The notes: generated from the sequence alone by a model not told the origin. Numbered from the stretch's first letter, positions 33,399 through 43,731 are shown. The stretch is 64,000 bases of DNA from an uncultured Collinsella sp. (GCA_900549025.1 URMZ01000004.1:1-64000); one strand, 5' to 3'. Translations and numbers: made by a program.

Positions 33399-35698
33399 GT
33401 GCGACCGAGCGCGAACATGTGATGCCTCCGCGGCCCCTGATGCCGTGGACGATGGCCCTGTGTGCCGGCATGTGCATGAGCTGCGCCTTGGTGCTCAACG
33501 TGGCCGCTGATGCGCTGCTGAGGGAGCAGGCGCCGGCGGTCGGGCTGCTATGGGCCATTCCCGTTGCGGCGGCGGTCTTCGTTGTGCTGGCTCAATCTTG
33601 TGCGCGGCTTGCCCCTTGGAAGCGGTGGCTGTATGCCGCGTCCGTCGGTCTCGTGGCGGGAGCGGTCGTCTCGGCGTGGTGGGCTGTGGGCACGCTAGGC
33701 GCCTCGAAGGCGCTCGACGGTCGAGCGGCAAGCAGCCTCGAGTTTGTCGTGCAGGGCGATCCATCCATAAACGACGACGTGTATTCCTATACCTGCGGGG
33801 CACGCGCGGACGGTAAGAACTTGGCAACGGTTCGTCTATCGTTTGACCGCGAGCTCAAGGTCGGGGCGCACGTGCGTGTTATCGGTCGCGTTTCACGTTT
33901 TGAGAACGATCCATATGGACGATCGCGCGTGCTCCGAGGCGAGGTGCGCAAGGTTCAAGCCGTTCGAGTTGTGTCGGTCGATGAGGGCTCTCCGGGGCCG
34001 CTGCTTCGGCTGCGAAATGGGCTGCTAGCGTCCATCGCGCCTGCGACCGACCCGGCGCGTGCGCTCATAGCCGGTGTCGTCTGCGGTCGTTCGGCCGAGC
34101 TACGCGCCCAGCCGGCGGGCGACTGGTTTTCGGTAACGGGAACGGCGCATCTTATCGCCGTCTCGGGCAGCCATTTGGCTATCGTGGGGTTTGTAATCGA
34201 GGGTTTATTGCAAAAAACTCGGTGCTCACGTGGTCTTCAGCGGGCGATATTGGCGATAACGCTTGTTGGCTACGCTGCCTTTACTGGCGCGTCTCCCTCG
34301 GCCGTGCGCGCGTGCTGCATGGTGTTCGCGACGCTTGTCGTAAACGGCGCGGGGCGTCGCCGGCACGGCGCATCGGCACTCTTCGCAACCATGTCCATCT
34401 TTGTGCTGCTGCGGCCGACGGTGCTGTTCGAGATGGGCTTTCAGCTTTCATGTGCCAGCGTCTTTGCCATTTTGTGCTTTTGCCCCTATGCGACCTACGC
34501 TTTGGGTGAGCTGGGTGTGCCATCGGGCGTCGCCAGCATGCTTTCCGTCACGCTGTGCTCGCAACTGGCGACACTTCCCATTACCATTCCTGCATTCGGT
34601 ACGTTCTCGCTCATTGCTCCGCTGGCAAATGCGGTCATCGGTCCGGTGGTGAGCGTACTGCTTGCCGCATCGATCGTGCTGGTTCCCTTTTCGCTTGTGA
34701 CACCGTTGCGGACTTGGGTGCTCGTTGTGCCTATGATTGTCGCCCGTTGCGCGCTGTTCTTCGAGCAGCTGTTTGCCGCCGTGCCGGGTGCATCCGTGAG
34801 CGTGCCGCCCGATAGCATGTGGATTTACCTAGTGCCGTGTTTGCTGGCGGCTCTGCTGGTCTGGTGGCCGCGTCCCCGTGCACGCCCTATGGCGGTGGGA
34901 CTTGCATGCCTGGTGCTCTTGGCTGCGATTCCGTACGTCTACTGGGATCGATTCGCTCCACCTTCGGTGACGGTGCTCGATGTGGGCCAGGCGGATGCGA
35001 TTCTTATTCGCCAGGGCAGCGCAGTGGCACTCGTCGACTGCGGGCTCGACGAGCGCGTGGTGGCGGCGTTGGTTCGCAATAACGTGCACCATATCGATGC
35101 CGTCTTTGTGACGCATTGGGATGAGGACCACTGGGGTGGTCTGCCTGCCGTGCTCGAACAGTTTTCGGTCGGAACGATTGCCGTGGCGGCGGATGCGCTG
35201 GAGGATGCTCCTGTTGAGGTATTGAACCGACCTGGCGTGGAGTATCGGCAGGTGCGCTGTGGGGATACGGTCGACATCGGCTCATTTTGCGCCCGCGTGA
35301 TGTGGCCATTCGAGTCCGTGGATGGCGAGGGAAATGAGGACTCACTTGTCCTGCTGCTTTCTTATGTTCAGGAAGGCAAGGGCCTGCGCATACTTCTCAC
35401 CGGTGATGCCGAGCTCGACCAAGAACGGGAATTCGTGCAGGAGGTGGGGGATATCGATGTCCTTAAACTTGGGCATCACGGCTCCAAGGTTTCAGTCGAT
35501 GTTGAGTTGCTGGACGTCCTGAAGCCCGAGCTTTCCCTCGCGAGCGCGGGCGAAGGGAATCGATACGGCCATCCGTCCGACGCTTGCATCGATGCCGTTA
35601 AGGAAGCGGGCGGCGTGTTCGCGTGCACCATCGAACACGGCGACATTACCGTCACGCCGACTGCGAATGGCTTTGCGATGCGATGCCAGCGACCGTGA
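33395..35698 (+). CDS. comEC: ComEC/Rec2 DNA import channel
   Basis: Polytopic membrane protein that carries single-stranded DNA into the cytoplasm. The 767 residues begin with several hydrophobic segments, then an OB-like N-terminal domain (DUF4131, about 100-200). The Competence domain follows (about 225-500, LIAVSGSHLAIVGF), and a C-terminal metallo-beta-lactamase-like domain (VTVLDVGQADAILI, THWDEDHWGG, LLTGDAE, LGHHGS) is thought to degrade the non-transported strand. The start ATGA overlaps comEA. It is the key gene for natural transformation, and the frame is intact. Confidence 0.96.
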   Translation: MSATEREHVMPPRPLMPWTMALCAGMCMSCALVLNVAADALLREQAPAVGLLWAIPVAAAVFVVLAQSCARLAPWKRWLYAASVGLVAGAVVSAWWAVGTLGASKALDGRAASSLEFVVQGDPSINDDVYSYTCGARADGKNLATVRLSFDRELKVGAHVRVIGRVSRFENDPYGRSRVLRGEVRKVQAVRVVSVDEGSPGPLLRLRNGLLASIAPATDPARALIAGVVCGRSAELRAQPAGDWFSVTGTAHLIAVSGSHLAIVGFVIEGLLQKTRCSRGLQRAILAITLVGYAAFTGASPSAVRACCMVFATLVVNGAGRRRHGASALFATMSIFVLLRPTVLFEMGFQLSCASVFAILCFCPYATYALGELGVPSGVASMLSVTLCSQLATLPITIPAFGTFSLIAPLANAVIGPVVSVLLAASIVLVPFSLVTPLRTWVLVVPMIVARCALFFEQLFAAVPGASVSVPPDSMWIYLVPCLLAALLVWWPRPRARPMAVGLACLVLLAAIPYVYWDRFAPPSVTVLDVGQADAILIRQGSAVALVDCGLDERVVAALVRNNVHHIDAVFVTHWDEDHWGGLPAVLEQFSVGTIAVAADALEDAPVEVLNRPGVEYRQVRCGDTVDIGSFCARVMWPFESVDGEGNEDSLVLLLSYVQEGKGLRILLTGDAELDQEREFVQEVGDIDVLKLGHHGSKVSVDVELLDVLKPELSLASAGEGNRYGHPSDACIDAVKEAGGVFACTIEHGDITVTPTANGFAMRCQRP

Positions 35699-35706
35699 GG
35701 ACGTCG

Positions 35707-35736
35707 TTGGCGTGTGGTGGGCCCCTGGGCTAGAAT
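35707..35736 (+). promoter_or_regulatory. Promoter of holA
   Basis: TTGGCG, 18 bp, TAGAAT in the 78-bp gap after comEC. It would let holA be expressed independently of the competence genes. Confidence 0.55.
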
Positions 35737-35776
35737 GGCACGGAACGAATACGAAGGTCTGCGGGAGGGGAGCGCG

Positions 35777-36739
35777 ATGTCCGAAACCGGTCTGTTGCCG
35801 GCATATCTGATCGTCGGTACCGACGGAGTCAAACGCGACCATGCTGTCTCACGTATGAAGGCGCGTCTGGAAAAGACGGGCATGGTCGAATTCAACCTCG
35901 ACGAGCGCGATATGACCAAAGACCCCGATATCGAGTCGATTATCGGATCGCTCAACACCTTTCCCATGGGCAGCGAGTTTCGCCTGGTAATCCTTGACGG
36001 CTGCTCAAAACTCGCCAAAGCGATCTCCGAGCCGCTTGTCGACTATCTGGCGAGTCCCAGCCCCACGACGGTTTGCCTTATCATCGCCGACTCGCTTGCC
36101 AAGAACACGCGCCTGTATAAGGCGATCGCCAAGATCGACAAGAAGGCCGTGATCGATTGCTCCGGCACAAAGCGCTGGGAGCTTCCGCGCCGCGTGCAGC
36201 AGATGGCGACGCAGCACGGCAAGTCGATCTCGACGGCGGCCGCCGAGGAGCTCGTCTCGCGTTCGGGCGAGAACACTCGCATGCTCGATAACGACTTGGC
36301 TAAGCTTGCCCAGATGGTCGAGGCGCCCCAGATTGAGCTTGCCGACGTTGAGCGCTGGATTGTACGTACGGCCGAGGTTCAACCCTGGGACTTTCTCAAT
36401 GCGGTCTCGGCACGTGACATGCGACGCTCGCTCGAGCTTTTCAATCTATTGCCCGCCAAGAGCTACGTGTGGACTTACACGTTGCTGTGCGGCCGCATCC
36501 GCGAGCTTATCGTCGCCAAGGCGCTCGATGCGCGCGGACAGGGTCGTGAGCTGGCCGCAACGCTCAAGCTCCAGTCCTGGCAGGTCAAGAATCACTTGAC
36601 CTGGGCACGTCGCTTTTCGATGGCAGAGCTCGTCGCGGCGCTCGAGGGGTCGGTCGATGTAGAGCTCGCGCTCAAGGGTTCGGCCGATTCTGAGACCGCG
36701 CTTTTGCTCTGGATTACGAACATCTTGAGAAAATCGTGA
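35777..36739 (+). CDS. holA: DNA polymerase III delta subunit
   Basis: Opens the sliding clamp in the clamp-loader complex. The 320 residues lack a P-loop, as usual. Family features include the N-terminal LIVGTDGVKRDHAV, LIIADSLAKNTRLYKAI, and the C-terminal collar-domain helices. ATG 35777 follows GGGGAG; the frame upstream is not supported by a ribosome binding site. The location between comEC and rpsT is the standard order in Gram-positives. Confidence 0.93.
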   Translation: MSETGLLPAYLIVGTDGVKRDHAVSRMKARLEKTGMVEFNLDERDMTKDPDIESIIGSLNTFPMGSEFRLVILDGCSKLAKAISEPLVDYLASPSPTTVCLIIADSLAKNTRLYKAIAKIDKKAVIDCSGTKRWELPRRVQQMATQHGKSISTAAAEELVSRSGENTRMLDNDLAKLAQMVEAPQIELADVERWIVRTAEVQPWDFLNAVSARDMRRSLELFNLLPAKSYVWTYTLLCGRIRELIVAKALDARGQGRELAATLKLQSWQVKNHLTWARRFSMAELVAALEGSVDVELALKGSADSETALLLWITNILRKS

Positions 36740-36788
36740 TGATACCTGCCTATTTGACAAATTCGTTCTATCCCTTTGAGGGGGAGCG

Positions 36789-36797
36789 TGCTATAGT
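36789..36797 (+). promoter_or_regulatory. Extended -10 of the rpsT promoter
   Basis: TGCTATAGT, identical to the rpmB element. A TTGACA at 36754-36759 is 32 bp upstream, too far to be its -35. Confidence 0.6.
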
Positions 36798-36872
36798 AGG
36801 CGCTTGCATGACCTCACCGTGTCTCAGAGGTGTCATACATTTTTTGCAAGGAACTCGAAAGGAACTCCAGAA

Positions 36873-37139
36873 GTGGCAAACATCAAGTCTCAGAAGAAGC
36901 GTATCCGCACCAATGAGGCAGCTCGCATGCGTAACAAGGCTGTCAAGTCCGAGCTCAAGACGCTGACCAAGCACGTCCAGTCCGCCGTCGCCGAGGGCGA
37001 CGCCGAGAAGGCCCAGGCTGCCCTCAAGACCGTCACCAAGCGTCTCGACATGGCTGCCGCCAAGCATGTTATCCACAAGAATCAGGCTTCCAACCGCAAG
37101 TCCGGTCTTGCCAAGCTCGTGAACAGCATCAACGCCTAA
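36873..37139 (+). CDS. rpsT: 30S ribosomal protein S20
   Basis: 88 residues, helical and very basic: [18 protein letters not shown] at the start, [11 protein letters not shown], and [20 protein letters not shown] at the end. The start is GTG 36873, with AAAGGA at 36858-36863; the family N-terminus (MANIKSQ) confirms it. It is monocistronic between its own promoter and a 14-bp-stem terminator. Confidence 0.97.
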   Translation: MANIKSQKKRIRTNEAARMRNKAVKSELKTLTKHVQSAVAEGDAEKAQAALKTVTKRLDMAAAKHVIHKNQASNRKSGLAKLVNSINA

Positions 37140-37173
37140 GTTGTAAATTTCACACCAAACAGATTACGCGCAT

Positions 37174-37211
37174 AAATGGAGCCTGTTTTATGGAACAGGC
37201 TCCATTTTTTG
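37174..37211 (+). terminator. Intrinsic terminator after rpsT
   Basis: AAATGGAGCCTGTT and AACAGGCTCCATTT form a perfect 14-bp stem with a six-base loop and a T-run. The A-tract on the left could allow function on both strands. Confidence 0.93.
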
Positions 37212-37235
37212 TACCGCTCGGGTAAGATAGTCCGC

Positions 37236-39047
37236 ATGAATACTTCAATTGACATTTCCCACATCCGCAACTTCTCAATCGTTGCGCACATCGACCATGG
37301 CAAGTCCACGATCAGTGACCGTATCCTCGAACTCACCCATACAGTCGACGAACGCGACATGGAGTCGCAGCTGCTCGACACCATGGATATCGAGCGCGAG
37401 CGCGGCATCACGATCAAGTCCAATGCCGTTCGCGTGTCCTATGACGCCGACGATGGCGAGACGTATCAGTTCAACCTGATCGATACGCCGGGCCACGTTG
37501 ACTTTACCTATGAGGTCTCGCGCTCGCTGGCAGCCTGTGAGGGCGCGGTGCTCGTTGTCGACGCCACGCAGGGCGTCGAGGCGCAGACCGTCTCTAATGC
37601 GACGCTTGCCATGAACGCCAATCTGGACATTGTGCCGGCCATCAACAAGATCGACCTGCCCTCGGCCCATCCCGATGAGGTTAAGACCGAGATCGAGGAT
37701 GACCTGGCGATCCCTGCCGATGATGCCGTGTGTGTCTCGGGCAAGACCGGCGAGGGCATCCACGATCTGCTGGAGTCCATTGTCTTTTTGATCTCTCCGC
37801 CCAAGGGCGATGCGAACGCGCCGCTCAAGGCACTCATTCTGGATTCGTACTTCGACGAGTATCGTGGCGTCGTCGCCACGGTGCGCGTCTTTGACGGTTC
37901 CATCAAAAAGGGCGATACCCTGCGCATGATGCAGGCAAAGGGCGACTTTTTGGTCGATGGCGTGGGCGTCAAGCGTCCCGCCGAGACCCCGGTCGATGCG
38001 CTGACGGTTGGCGAGGTGGGCTACGTGGTCACGGGCCTGAAGGACCCCGAGGCCGTGCGCGTGGGCGATACCCTTACGTGGGCGTCGAATCCCTGCCCCG
38101 AGCCGCTTCCCGGCTACCGCGAGGCCAAACCCATGGTCTACACGGGCCTGTTCCCGATCGATAACAAGGACTACGAGAACCTGCGTGACGCGCTCGATAA
38201 GCTGCACGTCAACGACCCGTCGTTGGTGTGGGAGCCCGAGACCTCGGTGGCGCTCGGCTTTGGTTTCCGCGTGGGCTTCTTGGGCCTGCTGCATATGGAG
38301 GTCGTCAAGGAGCGCCTGGAGCGCGAGTTCAACTTGGACCTCATTGCCACGAGTCCCTCGGTCGACTATCACGTCTACAAGACCGATGGCGAAATGATCG
38401 ATGTCCGCAGCCCGCAGGACCTTCCCGAGGCTACGCGCATCGAGCGCATTGAGGAGCCCTACCTCAAGGCCAAGATTATCTGCCCGCCCGAGTATACGGG
38501 TGCCGTCATGCAGCTCGCTATCGAGCACCGCGGCATTACTACCGACATGATCCATCTCACGAGCAAGTCGGTCGAGATGCGCTTTGATATGCCGCTCGCC
38601 GAGCTCATCCTGGACTTCTTTGACCAGCTCAAGAGCCGTACCAAGGGCTATGCCTCGCTCGACTACGAGTTCAACGAGTACCGTCCCTCCGAGCTTGTGA
38701 AGCTCGATATCTTGCTTTCGGGTGATGAGGTGGACGCGCTGTCGTTTATCGTCCATAAGGACAAGGCCTATGGCCTGGCCCGTGGTCTGTGCGACAAACT
38801 TAAGGAGATCATCCCGCGTCAGCTGTTCGAGGTTCCCATCCAGGGTGCTATCGGCAACAAGATCATCGCCCGTTCTACCGTCAAAGCGCGTCGCAAGGAC
38901 GTTCTTGCAAAGTGCTACGGCGGCGATATCTCGCGTAAGCGCAAACTGCTCGAGAAGCAGAAAGAGGGCAAGAAGCGCATGAAGGCCATCGGCTCAGTCG
39001 AGGTCCCGCAGGAGGCCTTTATGGCGATCCTCAAGGTGGACGAGTAG
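37236..39047 (+). CDS. lepA: Elongation factor 4 (LepA)
   Basis: Ribosomal GTPase that acts on stalled or incorrectly positioned ribosomes. The 603 residues have G1 AHIDHGKST at about residue 17, G2 RGITIK, G3 DTPGHVDF, G4 NKIDLP, then domain II. EF-G-like domains III and V and the LepA-specific C-terminal domain ([25 protein letters not shown] is shortened here for the motif [12 protein letters not shown]) follow. The start is ATG 37236. No ribosome binding site precedes it. Instead, TAAGAT (37223-37228) sits 7 nt upstream, so a leaderless transcript is plausible. Confidence 0.96.
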   Translation: MNTSIDISHIRNFSIVAHIDHGKSTISDRILELTHTVDERDMESQLLDTMDIERERGITIKSNAVRVSYDADDGETYQFNLIDTPGHVDFTYEVSRSLAACEGAVLVVDATQGVEAQTVSNATLAMNANLDIVPAINKIDLPSAHPDEVKTEIEDDLAIPADDAVCVSGKTGEGIHDLLESIVFLISPPKGDANAPLKALILDSYFDEYRGVVATVRVFDGSIKKGDTLRMMQAKGDFLVDGVGVKRPAETPVDALTVGEVGYVVTGLKDPEAVRVGDTLTWASNPCPEPLPGYREAKPMVYTGLFPIDNKDYENLRDALDKLHVNDPSLVWEPETSVALGFGFRVGFLGLLHMEVVKERLEREFNLDLIATSPSVDYHVYKTDGEMIDVRSPQDLPEATRIERIEEPYLKAKIICPPEYTGAVMQLAIEHRGITTDMIHLTSKSVEMRFDMPLAELILDFFDQLKSRTKGYASLDYEFNEYRPSELVKLDILLSGDEVDALSFIVHKDKAYGLARGLCDKLKEIIPRQLFEVPIQGAIGNKIIARSTVKARRKDVLAKCYGGDISRKRKLLEKQKEGKKRMKAIGSVEVPQEAFMAILKVDE

Positions 39048-39051
39048 GGCT

Positions 39052-40095
39052 ATGGCGCTTTCTGAATACAGCAAGCGGCTGCTGGGTGCTTATGCCGAGC
39101 AGCCGTTCCTTATGGCTCCTATGGCGGGCGTGACCGACCCTGCCTACCGCATCATGTGCCGCCGCCGGGGTGCCAACCTTGCCTACAGCGAGATGGTGAG
39201 CGTGGCTGGCCTTGCCTATGCCAGCAACAAAACATGGCGCCTGGTGCTGCCGGCCGACGAGGAGCAGCAGATTTGCGTGCAGCTCTTTGGCTCCAAGCCC
39301 GAGCAGTTTGCGAGTGCCGTCGCCGCCGTCGAGGAGCGTGTGGGCGATCGCCTGTCGCTCATCGATATCAATATGGCATGCCCCGCCCGCAAGGTTGTTA
39401 CCAAGGGCGAGGGCTCGGCGCTCATGCGCACGCCCGACCTTGCGGAGAAGATCGTCGAGGCCACGGTGGGCGCGGCGCACGTGCCCGTGACCGTAAAGAT
39501 CCGCAAGGGTTTTTATGCCGAGGACCGTAATGCCGCGACGTTTGCCCAGATGCTCGAAGGCGCAGGGGCTGCCGCAGTCGCCGTGCACGGTCGTTGCGCC
39601 ACGCAGCTCTATACGGGCCAGGCCGATTGGTCGGTCGTCGATGAGGTGGCCGACGCCGTCGAGATTCCCGTTATCGGTTCGGGCGATGTGTTCTCGGCCG
39701 AGGACGCTACTGAGCATCTGCAAGGCTCGAGTGCCAGCGCGGTGTTTATCGCGCGCGGCATCTACGGCAATCCGTGGGTGTTCGGTGATGCTCGCGCCCT
39801 TGCGCTCGATGGCACGCCGGTGCCGGCGCGCAGCTCCGTCGAGCGCCTGGACGCCCTGCGTGAACACCTAACGCTGACGCATGAGCTCCTGCCGCTCATG
39901 TCGCGTGCCCGCACGTACGCAAGCTGGTACTTAAAAGGCATGCCCCATGCCGCCGCTTGGCGTGCCCATGTGGTGCGCTGCTCCACGTATGAGGAGTTCA
40001 TGGCGCTGGTCGATGAGATCGAGCACGATGTGGTGGCCTGCGAGGCTGCCCTTGCCGCCGGCGAATCGGTGCCCCCTCATCCGCTGGAGGCTTAA
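39052..40095 (+). CDS. dusB: tRNA-dihydrouridine synthase (DusB family)
   Basis: FMN-dependent reduction of uridine to dihydrouridine in tRNA. The 347 residues show MAPMAGVTDPAYR, SEMVSV, QLFGSKPEQFA, DINMACPARKV with the catalytic Cys, GEGSALM, VKIRKGF, VHGRCATQLYTG and IGSGDVFSAEDA with a flavin-phosphate loop. It starts 4 nt after lepA, so it is co-transcribed. DusB is favoured over DusA/C because the order and motifs match Gram-positive Dus proteins. Confidence 0.93.
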   Translation: MALSEYSKRLLGAYAEQPFLMAPMAGVTDPAYRIMCRRRGANLAYSEMVSVAGLAYASNKTWRLVLPADEEQQICVQLFGSKPEQFASAVAAVEERVGDRLSLIDINMACPARKVVTKGEGSALMRTPDLAEKIVEATVGAAHVPVTVKIRKGFYAEDRNAATFAQMLEGAGAAAVAVHGRCATQLYTGQADWSVVDEVADAVEIPVIGSGDVFSAEDATEHLQGSSASAVFIARGIYGNPWVFGDARALALDGTPVPARSSVERLDALREHLTLTHELLPLMSRARTYASWYLKGMPHAAAWRAHVVRCSTYEEFMALVDEIEHDVVACEAALAAGESVPPHPLEA

Positions 40096-40097
40096 GG

Positions 40098-41330
40098 GTG
40101 GCCGTTACCGCACTGTACGTGCACGTGCCGTTTTGCGCCCAAAAGTGCCGGTACTGCGACTTTGACTCGCGCAGTTTTGCTCCGTGCGACCTGACCGCTG
40201 CGCTCGATGCCTATTTTGAGCAGTTGTTCGCGCGCCTCGATGCTTTTGGCAAAGCTGGGGCCCTTGATCAGATCCGCACCGTCTATGTTGGCGGCGGTAC
40301 GCCGTCGCTGGCGGGGGAGCGCCTGGTGGAGCTGGCACGGCGTATTCGTGCGTGGTGCGCCCCCGTTGAGTTTACCTGCGAGGCCAATCCCGAGTCGCTG
40401 AGCGCCGAGCTTGCCGCTGCGCTTGCCAAGGTTGGTGTCACACGCGTCTCTCTGGGCGTGCAAACGCTCGATAACACCGAACTTACCGCCATCGGCCGTA
40501 TCCACGATGCCGATCGGGCGCTCGCCGCCATCGCGACGGTCAAGAACGCTGGGCTTGACGTGTCGTGCGACCTTATGTGCGGACTTCCCGGGCAGACCGC
40601 GGCGAGTTGGAAGCGCACGCTCGATGGCGTGCTGGCGGCGGCTCCGCATCATGTGTCGGTCTACCCGCTCACGCTTGAGGAGGGGACGCCCCTTTATCGC
40701 ATGGCGTGCCGCGATGAGTCGCTCGAGCCCGACGAGGATTTTCAAGCTTCGTGCATGGATGTGGCGCGTGAGCGTCTGGGTGCGGCCGGCTATCATCCCT
40801 ATGAGGTGGCAAGCTATGCGCTCGACGGCCATGAGTGCGCCCATAACATTGCCTACTGGACCGGACGGGGCTACCTGGGCCTGGGTCGTTCCGCCGCGGG
40901 CATGCTCGACGCCGAGGATTTCGACCGTCTTGTAGGTTTGTTCCCCGGCGTGTCTTCTCGAGGCGATTCGTACCGCGTGCGTCTGGTGCAACGTGACGAT
41001 GACGCGACGGCGTTCGAGGCCGAATATCTGTCGCAGCGCGAGGCTGCGGCCGAAGACCTGATGCTTGCTTGTCGCATGACGCGCGGTGTCGCGTCCGACC
41101 TTTTGGTTCGCGCGGCTCGTGTCATCCCGGCCGATGAGCTGGCAGCTGCCTGCGATCGCGCGCTCGAATTGGGTCTTGCCACTTGGGTGCCCGAGACGCT
41201 CGGGGTCCATGAGGGACCTTTCACTTCGGCAGATGTCGTCGCGGGCTATGTTCGAGCTCGTCTGGCGCCGACACACTTGGGCTGGCTCGATGGAAATGTT
41301 CTGTTCGAGCTGTTTTGGGATCTAGCTTAG
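40098..41330 (+). CDS. hemW: HemW-like radical SAM heme chaperone
   Basis: The 410 residues contain the radical SAM motif VPFCAQKCRYCDF (CxxxCxxC), YVGGGTPSL, LGVQT, and the HemW-type HNIAYWTGRGYLGLG. The Cys of HemN that would follow as CxC is absent. This points to HemW (heme delivery, formerly called HemN-like) rather than coproporphyrinogen dehydrogenase. The start is GTG 40098, 2 nt after dusB. In this position (lepA-hemW-hrcA-dnaJ in many Gram-positives) hrcA is missing here. Confidence 0.92.
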   Translation: MAVTALYVHVPFCAQKCRYCDFDSRSFAPCDLTAALDAYFEQLFARLDAFGKAGALDQIRTVYVGGGTPSLAGERLVELARRIRAWCAPVEFTCEANPESLSAELAAALAKVGVTRVSLGVQTLDNTELTAIGRIHDADRALAAIATVKNAGLDVSCDLMCGLPGQTAASWKRTLDGVLAAAPHHVSVYPLTLEEGTPLYRMACRDESLEPDEDFQASCMDVARERLGAAGYHPYEVASYALDGHECAHNIAYWTGRGYLGLGRSAAGMLDAEDFDRLVGLFPGVSSRGDSYRVRLVQRDDDATAFEAEYLSQREAAAEDLMLACRMTRGVASDLLVRAARVIPADELAAACDRALELGLATWVPETLGVHEGPFTSADVVAGYVRARLAPTHLGWLDGNVLFELFWDLA

Positions 41331-41388
41331 GCCGCTCGGGTAGAATTACCGGAATATATACGCTGCTGTGAGCAGGAGGTTGCCGCGC

Positions 41389-42492
41389 ATGGCGACGATG
41401 AACGAAAAAGATTATTACGAGATTCTGGGTGTCTCCAAGGACGCCACCTCGCGTGATATTCAAAAGGCCTTTCAGCAAAAGGCCCGCAAGCTCCATCCGG
41501 ACGTCAACAAAGAGCCGGATGCCGAGGAAAAGTTTAAAGAGGTTTCCGAGGCCTACGCCGTGCTTTCGGATGAGCAAAAACGTGCGCGCTACGACGCCAT
41601 GCGCTCGGGCAATCCCTTTGCCGGTGCTCCTACGGCTTCGCCCTATGGTGGCGGCTACGCCGGCAACACAGGCTATGGCAATCCCTTTGAGGGCGGCTTT
41701 CCCTTTGGTGGCGCCTGGGGCCAGCAGCGTCGCGGCCAGGCTGCCTACAATCCCGAGAACGGCGCCAATGTGGTCGTCGATATCAAACTTGACGCCAAGG
41801 AGGCCAAGGGCGGTGCCCGCAAGACCGTCCGCTACACGCGTTTCGATACATGCGGACATTGCGGCGGCTCGGGTTCTGTCTCCTCCGAGCATGCCCATAC
41901 CTGCCCGAGCTGCGGCGGCCGCGGCCACATTGACGTCGACCTGTCCTTCCTGTTTGGTGCGGGCACGTTTCAGTCAGTCTGCCCCGAGTGCGGCGGTTCC
42001 GGTAAGGTCGTCGCCGACCCCTGCCCCGATTGCGGCGGCAGCGGGCGAACTCGTGTGACCTCCGAGCAGACGATTGAGTTTCCTGCCGGCACGCACGATG
42101 GCGACGAGGTCCGCATTAGCGGTATGGGTCACGCTGGCACCAACGGTGCCTCGGGTGGCGATCTAGTCGGCCGCGCCCATGTTGAGTCCGAGCGCTTGGA
42201 AGGCAAGGCTCGTACCGGTTTTTACCTGATGGGCATCGTGGCGCCGTTTTTGGTGCTGTCGGCCATTTCGGGCGTGTTCTCGGCCTTTGCCGTGATGTGC
42301 TTTATTCCGTTTACCATGGGCCTGTTTATGGTGCTTTCGGACGGTGTGCTTCATCGTAGTCTGCTGTGGTGGAAGCGCGGTGCGATGCAGTTTGCCAACG
42401 GTTTTGCCAACGGCTTCATGTTCGCGCTCGTGTCGGTTTGGTTCGCGAGCTGCTCGCAACGTGCCATGCTTTCGCCCTACGCAATGCAATAA
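41389..42492 (+). CDS. DnaJ-like protein with a membrane-embedded C-terminus
   Basis: The 367 residues begin with a canonical J domain ([20 protein letters not shown] motif, about 5-70). A Gly/Phe-rich linker and four CxxCxGxG zinc-finger repeats ([32 protein letters not shown], about 155-220) follow. After a short piece of client-binding domain ([19 protein letters not shown]) the normal C-terminal domain stops. It is replaced by three hydrophobic segments (about 280-360: [48 protein letters not shown]). So it should recruit DnaK to the membrane (inference). ATG 41389 has AGGAGG at 41373-41378. A complete dnaJ follows after 81 bp. Confidence 0.88.
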   Translation: MATMNEKDYYEILGVSKDATSRDIQKAFQQKARKLHPDVNKEPDAEEKFKEVSEAYAVLSDEQKRARYDAMRSGNPFAGAPTASPYGGGYAGNTGYGNPFEGGFPFGGAWGQQRRGQAAYNPENGANVVVDIKLDAKEAKGGARKTVRYTRFDTCGHCGGSGSVSSEHAHTCPSCGGRGHIDVDLSFLFGAGTFQSVCPECGGSGKVVADPCPDCGGSGRTRVTSEQTIEFPAGTHDGDEVRISGMGHAGTNGASGGDLVGRAHVESERLEGKARTGFYLMGIVAPFLVLSAISGVFSAFAVMCFIPFTMGLFMVLSDGVLHRSLLWWKRGAMQFANGFANGFMFALVSVWFASCSQRAMLSPYAMQ

Positions 42493-42573
42493 CATCAAAC
42501 CCTCTGTTTGCGGTCGGCCCAGCTTGGGTATAGGACGCACTGTGACAATAATGAAAGTCGGAAGGATTCGGTC

Positions 42574-43722
42574 GTGTCGGAAAATAGGGATTACTACGAG
42601 GTGCTTGGCGTCGACAAGGATGCCGACGCGCGGACGATTAAGCGTGCGTTTCTAAAGAAGGCCCGTACCGTACATCCGGATGTTTCGGACGACCCCGAGG
42701 CCGAGGCCAAGTTCAAGGAGCTCAACGAGGCCTATTCCGTTCTTTCCGATGAGCAGAAGCGTGCTAACTACGACCGTTACGGCACTGCTGACGGCCCTGG
42801 TGGTTCGGGTTACGTCGATATCAACGATATCTTTGGTGGCATGGGCATGGACGACTTGTTCTCGTCGTTCTTTGGCGGCGGTGCCGGCGGTGGCGCCCGC
42901 AGCCGTCGTGAGCGTCGTCGCGGACGTGACATGGCCATCTCGCTTTCGGTGACCCTTGAGGAGGCGGCGCTCGGCTGCAAAAAGACGATCAGTTATGACC
43001 GCCTTGCTCCTTGCGAGGACTGCAATGGCACCGGTAGGGCAGAGGGCGCACAGGAAAAGCAGTGCGGCCGCTGCCACGGTACGGGCTACGTCACGACGGT
43101 TCAGCGTTCGTTCCTGGGCCAGGTTCAGTCTTCCTCGCCTTGCCCCGACTGCCATGGCGAGGGTACGGTTATCGACCATCCCTGCGAGACCTGCGACGGT
43201 CAGGGCCGCACGCCTTCGCACGAAAAGATCGACATCGATATTCCCGCCGGCGTTTCGACCGGTCGCCAGCTGCGCGTGAGCGGCTTTGGCGAGGCCGGCC
43301 TTCGCGGCGAGCCCTCGGGCGACCTGATTGTCAACGTGCGTGTTGCCGACCATGAGCGCTTTAAGCGCAACGGGGACGACCTGTACCTGGTGAGCGATAT
43401 CTCGATTGCGCAGGCTGCGCTCGGCTGCGAGATCGAGGTCGAGGGCATTATGCCCGACGAGGTCGTTAAGGTGACGGTTCCCGCCGGCGCCCAGTACGGC
43501 GACACCGTGAGCGTCAATAATTACGGCATGCCGCGCATTGGCGGTGGCGGTTCGCGTGGCCGCCTGATCGTGCAGCTGCGCGTGGTCGTTCCCACCAATC
43601 TTTCCAATAAGCAGCGCGAGCTGCTCCGTGCTTTTGCCGATGAGATGGGCGATGACGTCGCTTCCGGTAAGAAGTCGGTGACCGACCGTATCAAGAGTGC
43701 CCTCGACGATATCCTCGATTAA
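42574..43722 (+). CDS. dnaJ: Chaperone DnaJ
   Basis: Co-chaperone that delivers clients to DnaK. The 382 residues contain a J domain with HPD, a G/F region (GGGAGGGAR), and four zinc-binding repeats (CEDCNGTG, CGRCHGTG, CPDCHGEG, CETCDGQG). Both C-terminal barrels are present (VRVADHERFKRNGDDLYL) with a dimerisation end. The start is GTG 42574, with GGAAGG at 42560-42565. It is the second of two tandem dnaJ-type genes and the canonical one. Confidence 0.96.
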   Translation: MSENRDYYEVLGVDKDADARTIKRAFLKKARTVHPDVSDDPEAEAKFKELNEAYSVLSDEQKRANYDRYGTADGPGGSGYVDINDIFGGMGMDDLFSSFFGGGAGGGARSRRERRRGRDMAISLSVTLEEAALGCKKTISYDRLAPCEDCNGTGRAEGAQEKQCGRCHGTGYVTTVQRSFLGQVQSSSPCPDCHGEGTVIDHPCETCDGQGRTPSHEKIDIDIPAGVSTGRQLRVSGFGEAGLRGEPSGDLIVNVRVADHERFKRNGDDLYLVSDISIAQAALGCEIEVEGIMPDEVVKVTVPAGAQYGDTVSVNNYGMPRIGGGGSRGRLIVQLRVVVPTNLSNKQRELLRAFADEMGDDVASGKKSVTDRIKSALDDILD

Positions 43723-43731
43723 GGAGCCCGC

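Noticed and set aside
36754-36797. TTGACA and TATAGT before rpsT as one promoter
   Set aside because: The spacing is 32 bp, too long for a sigma-70 promoter. Only the extended -10 is kept.
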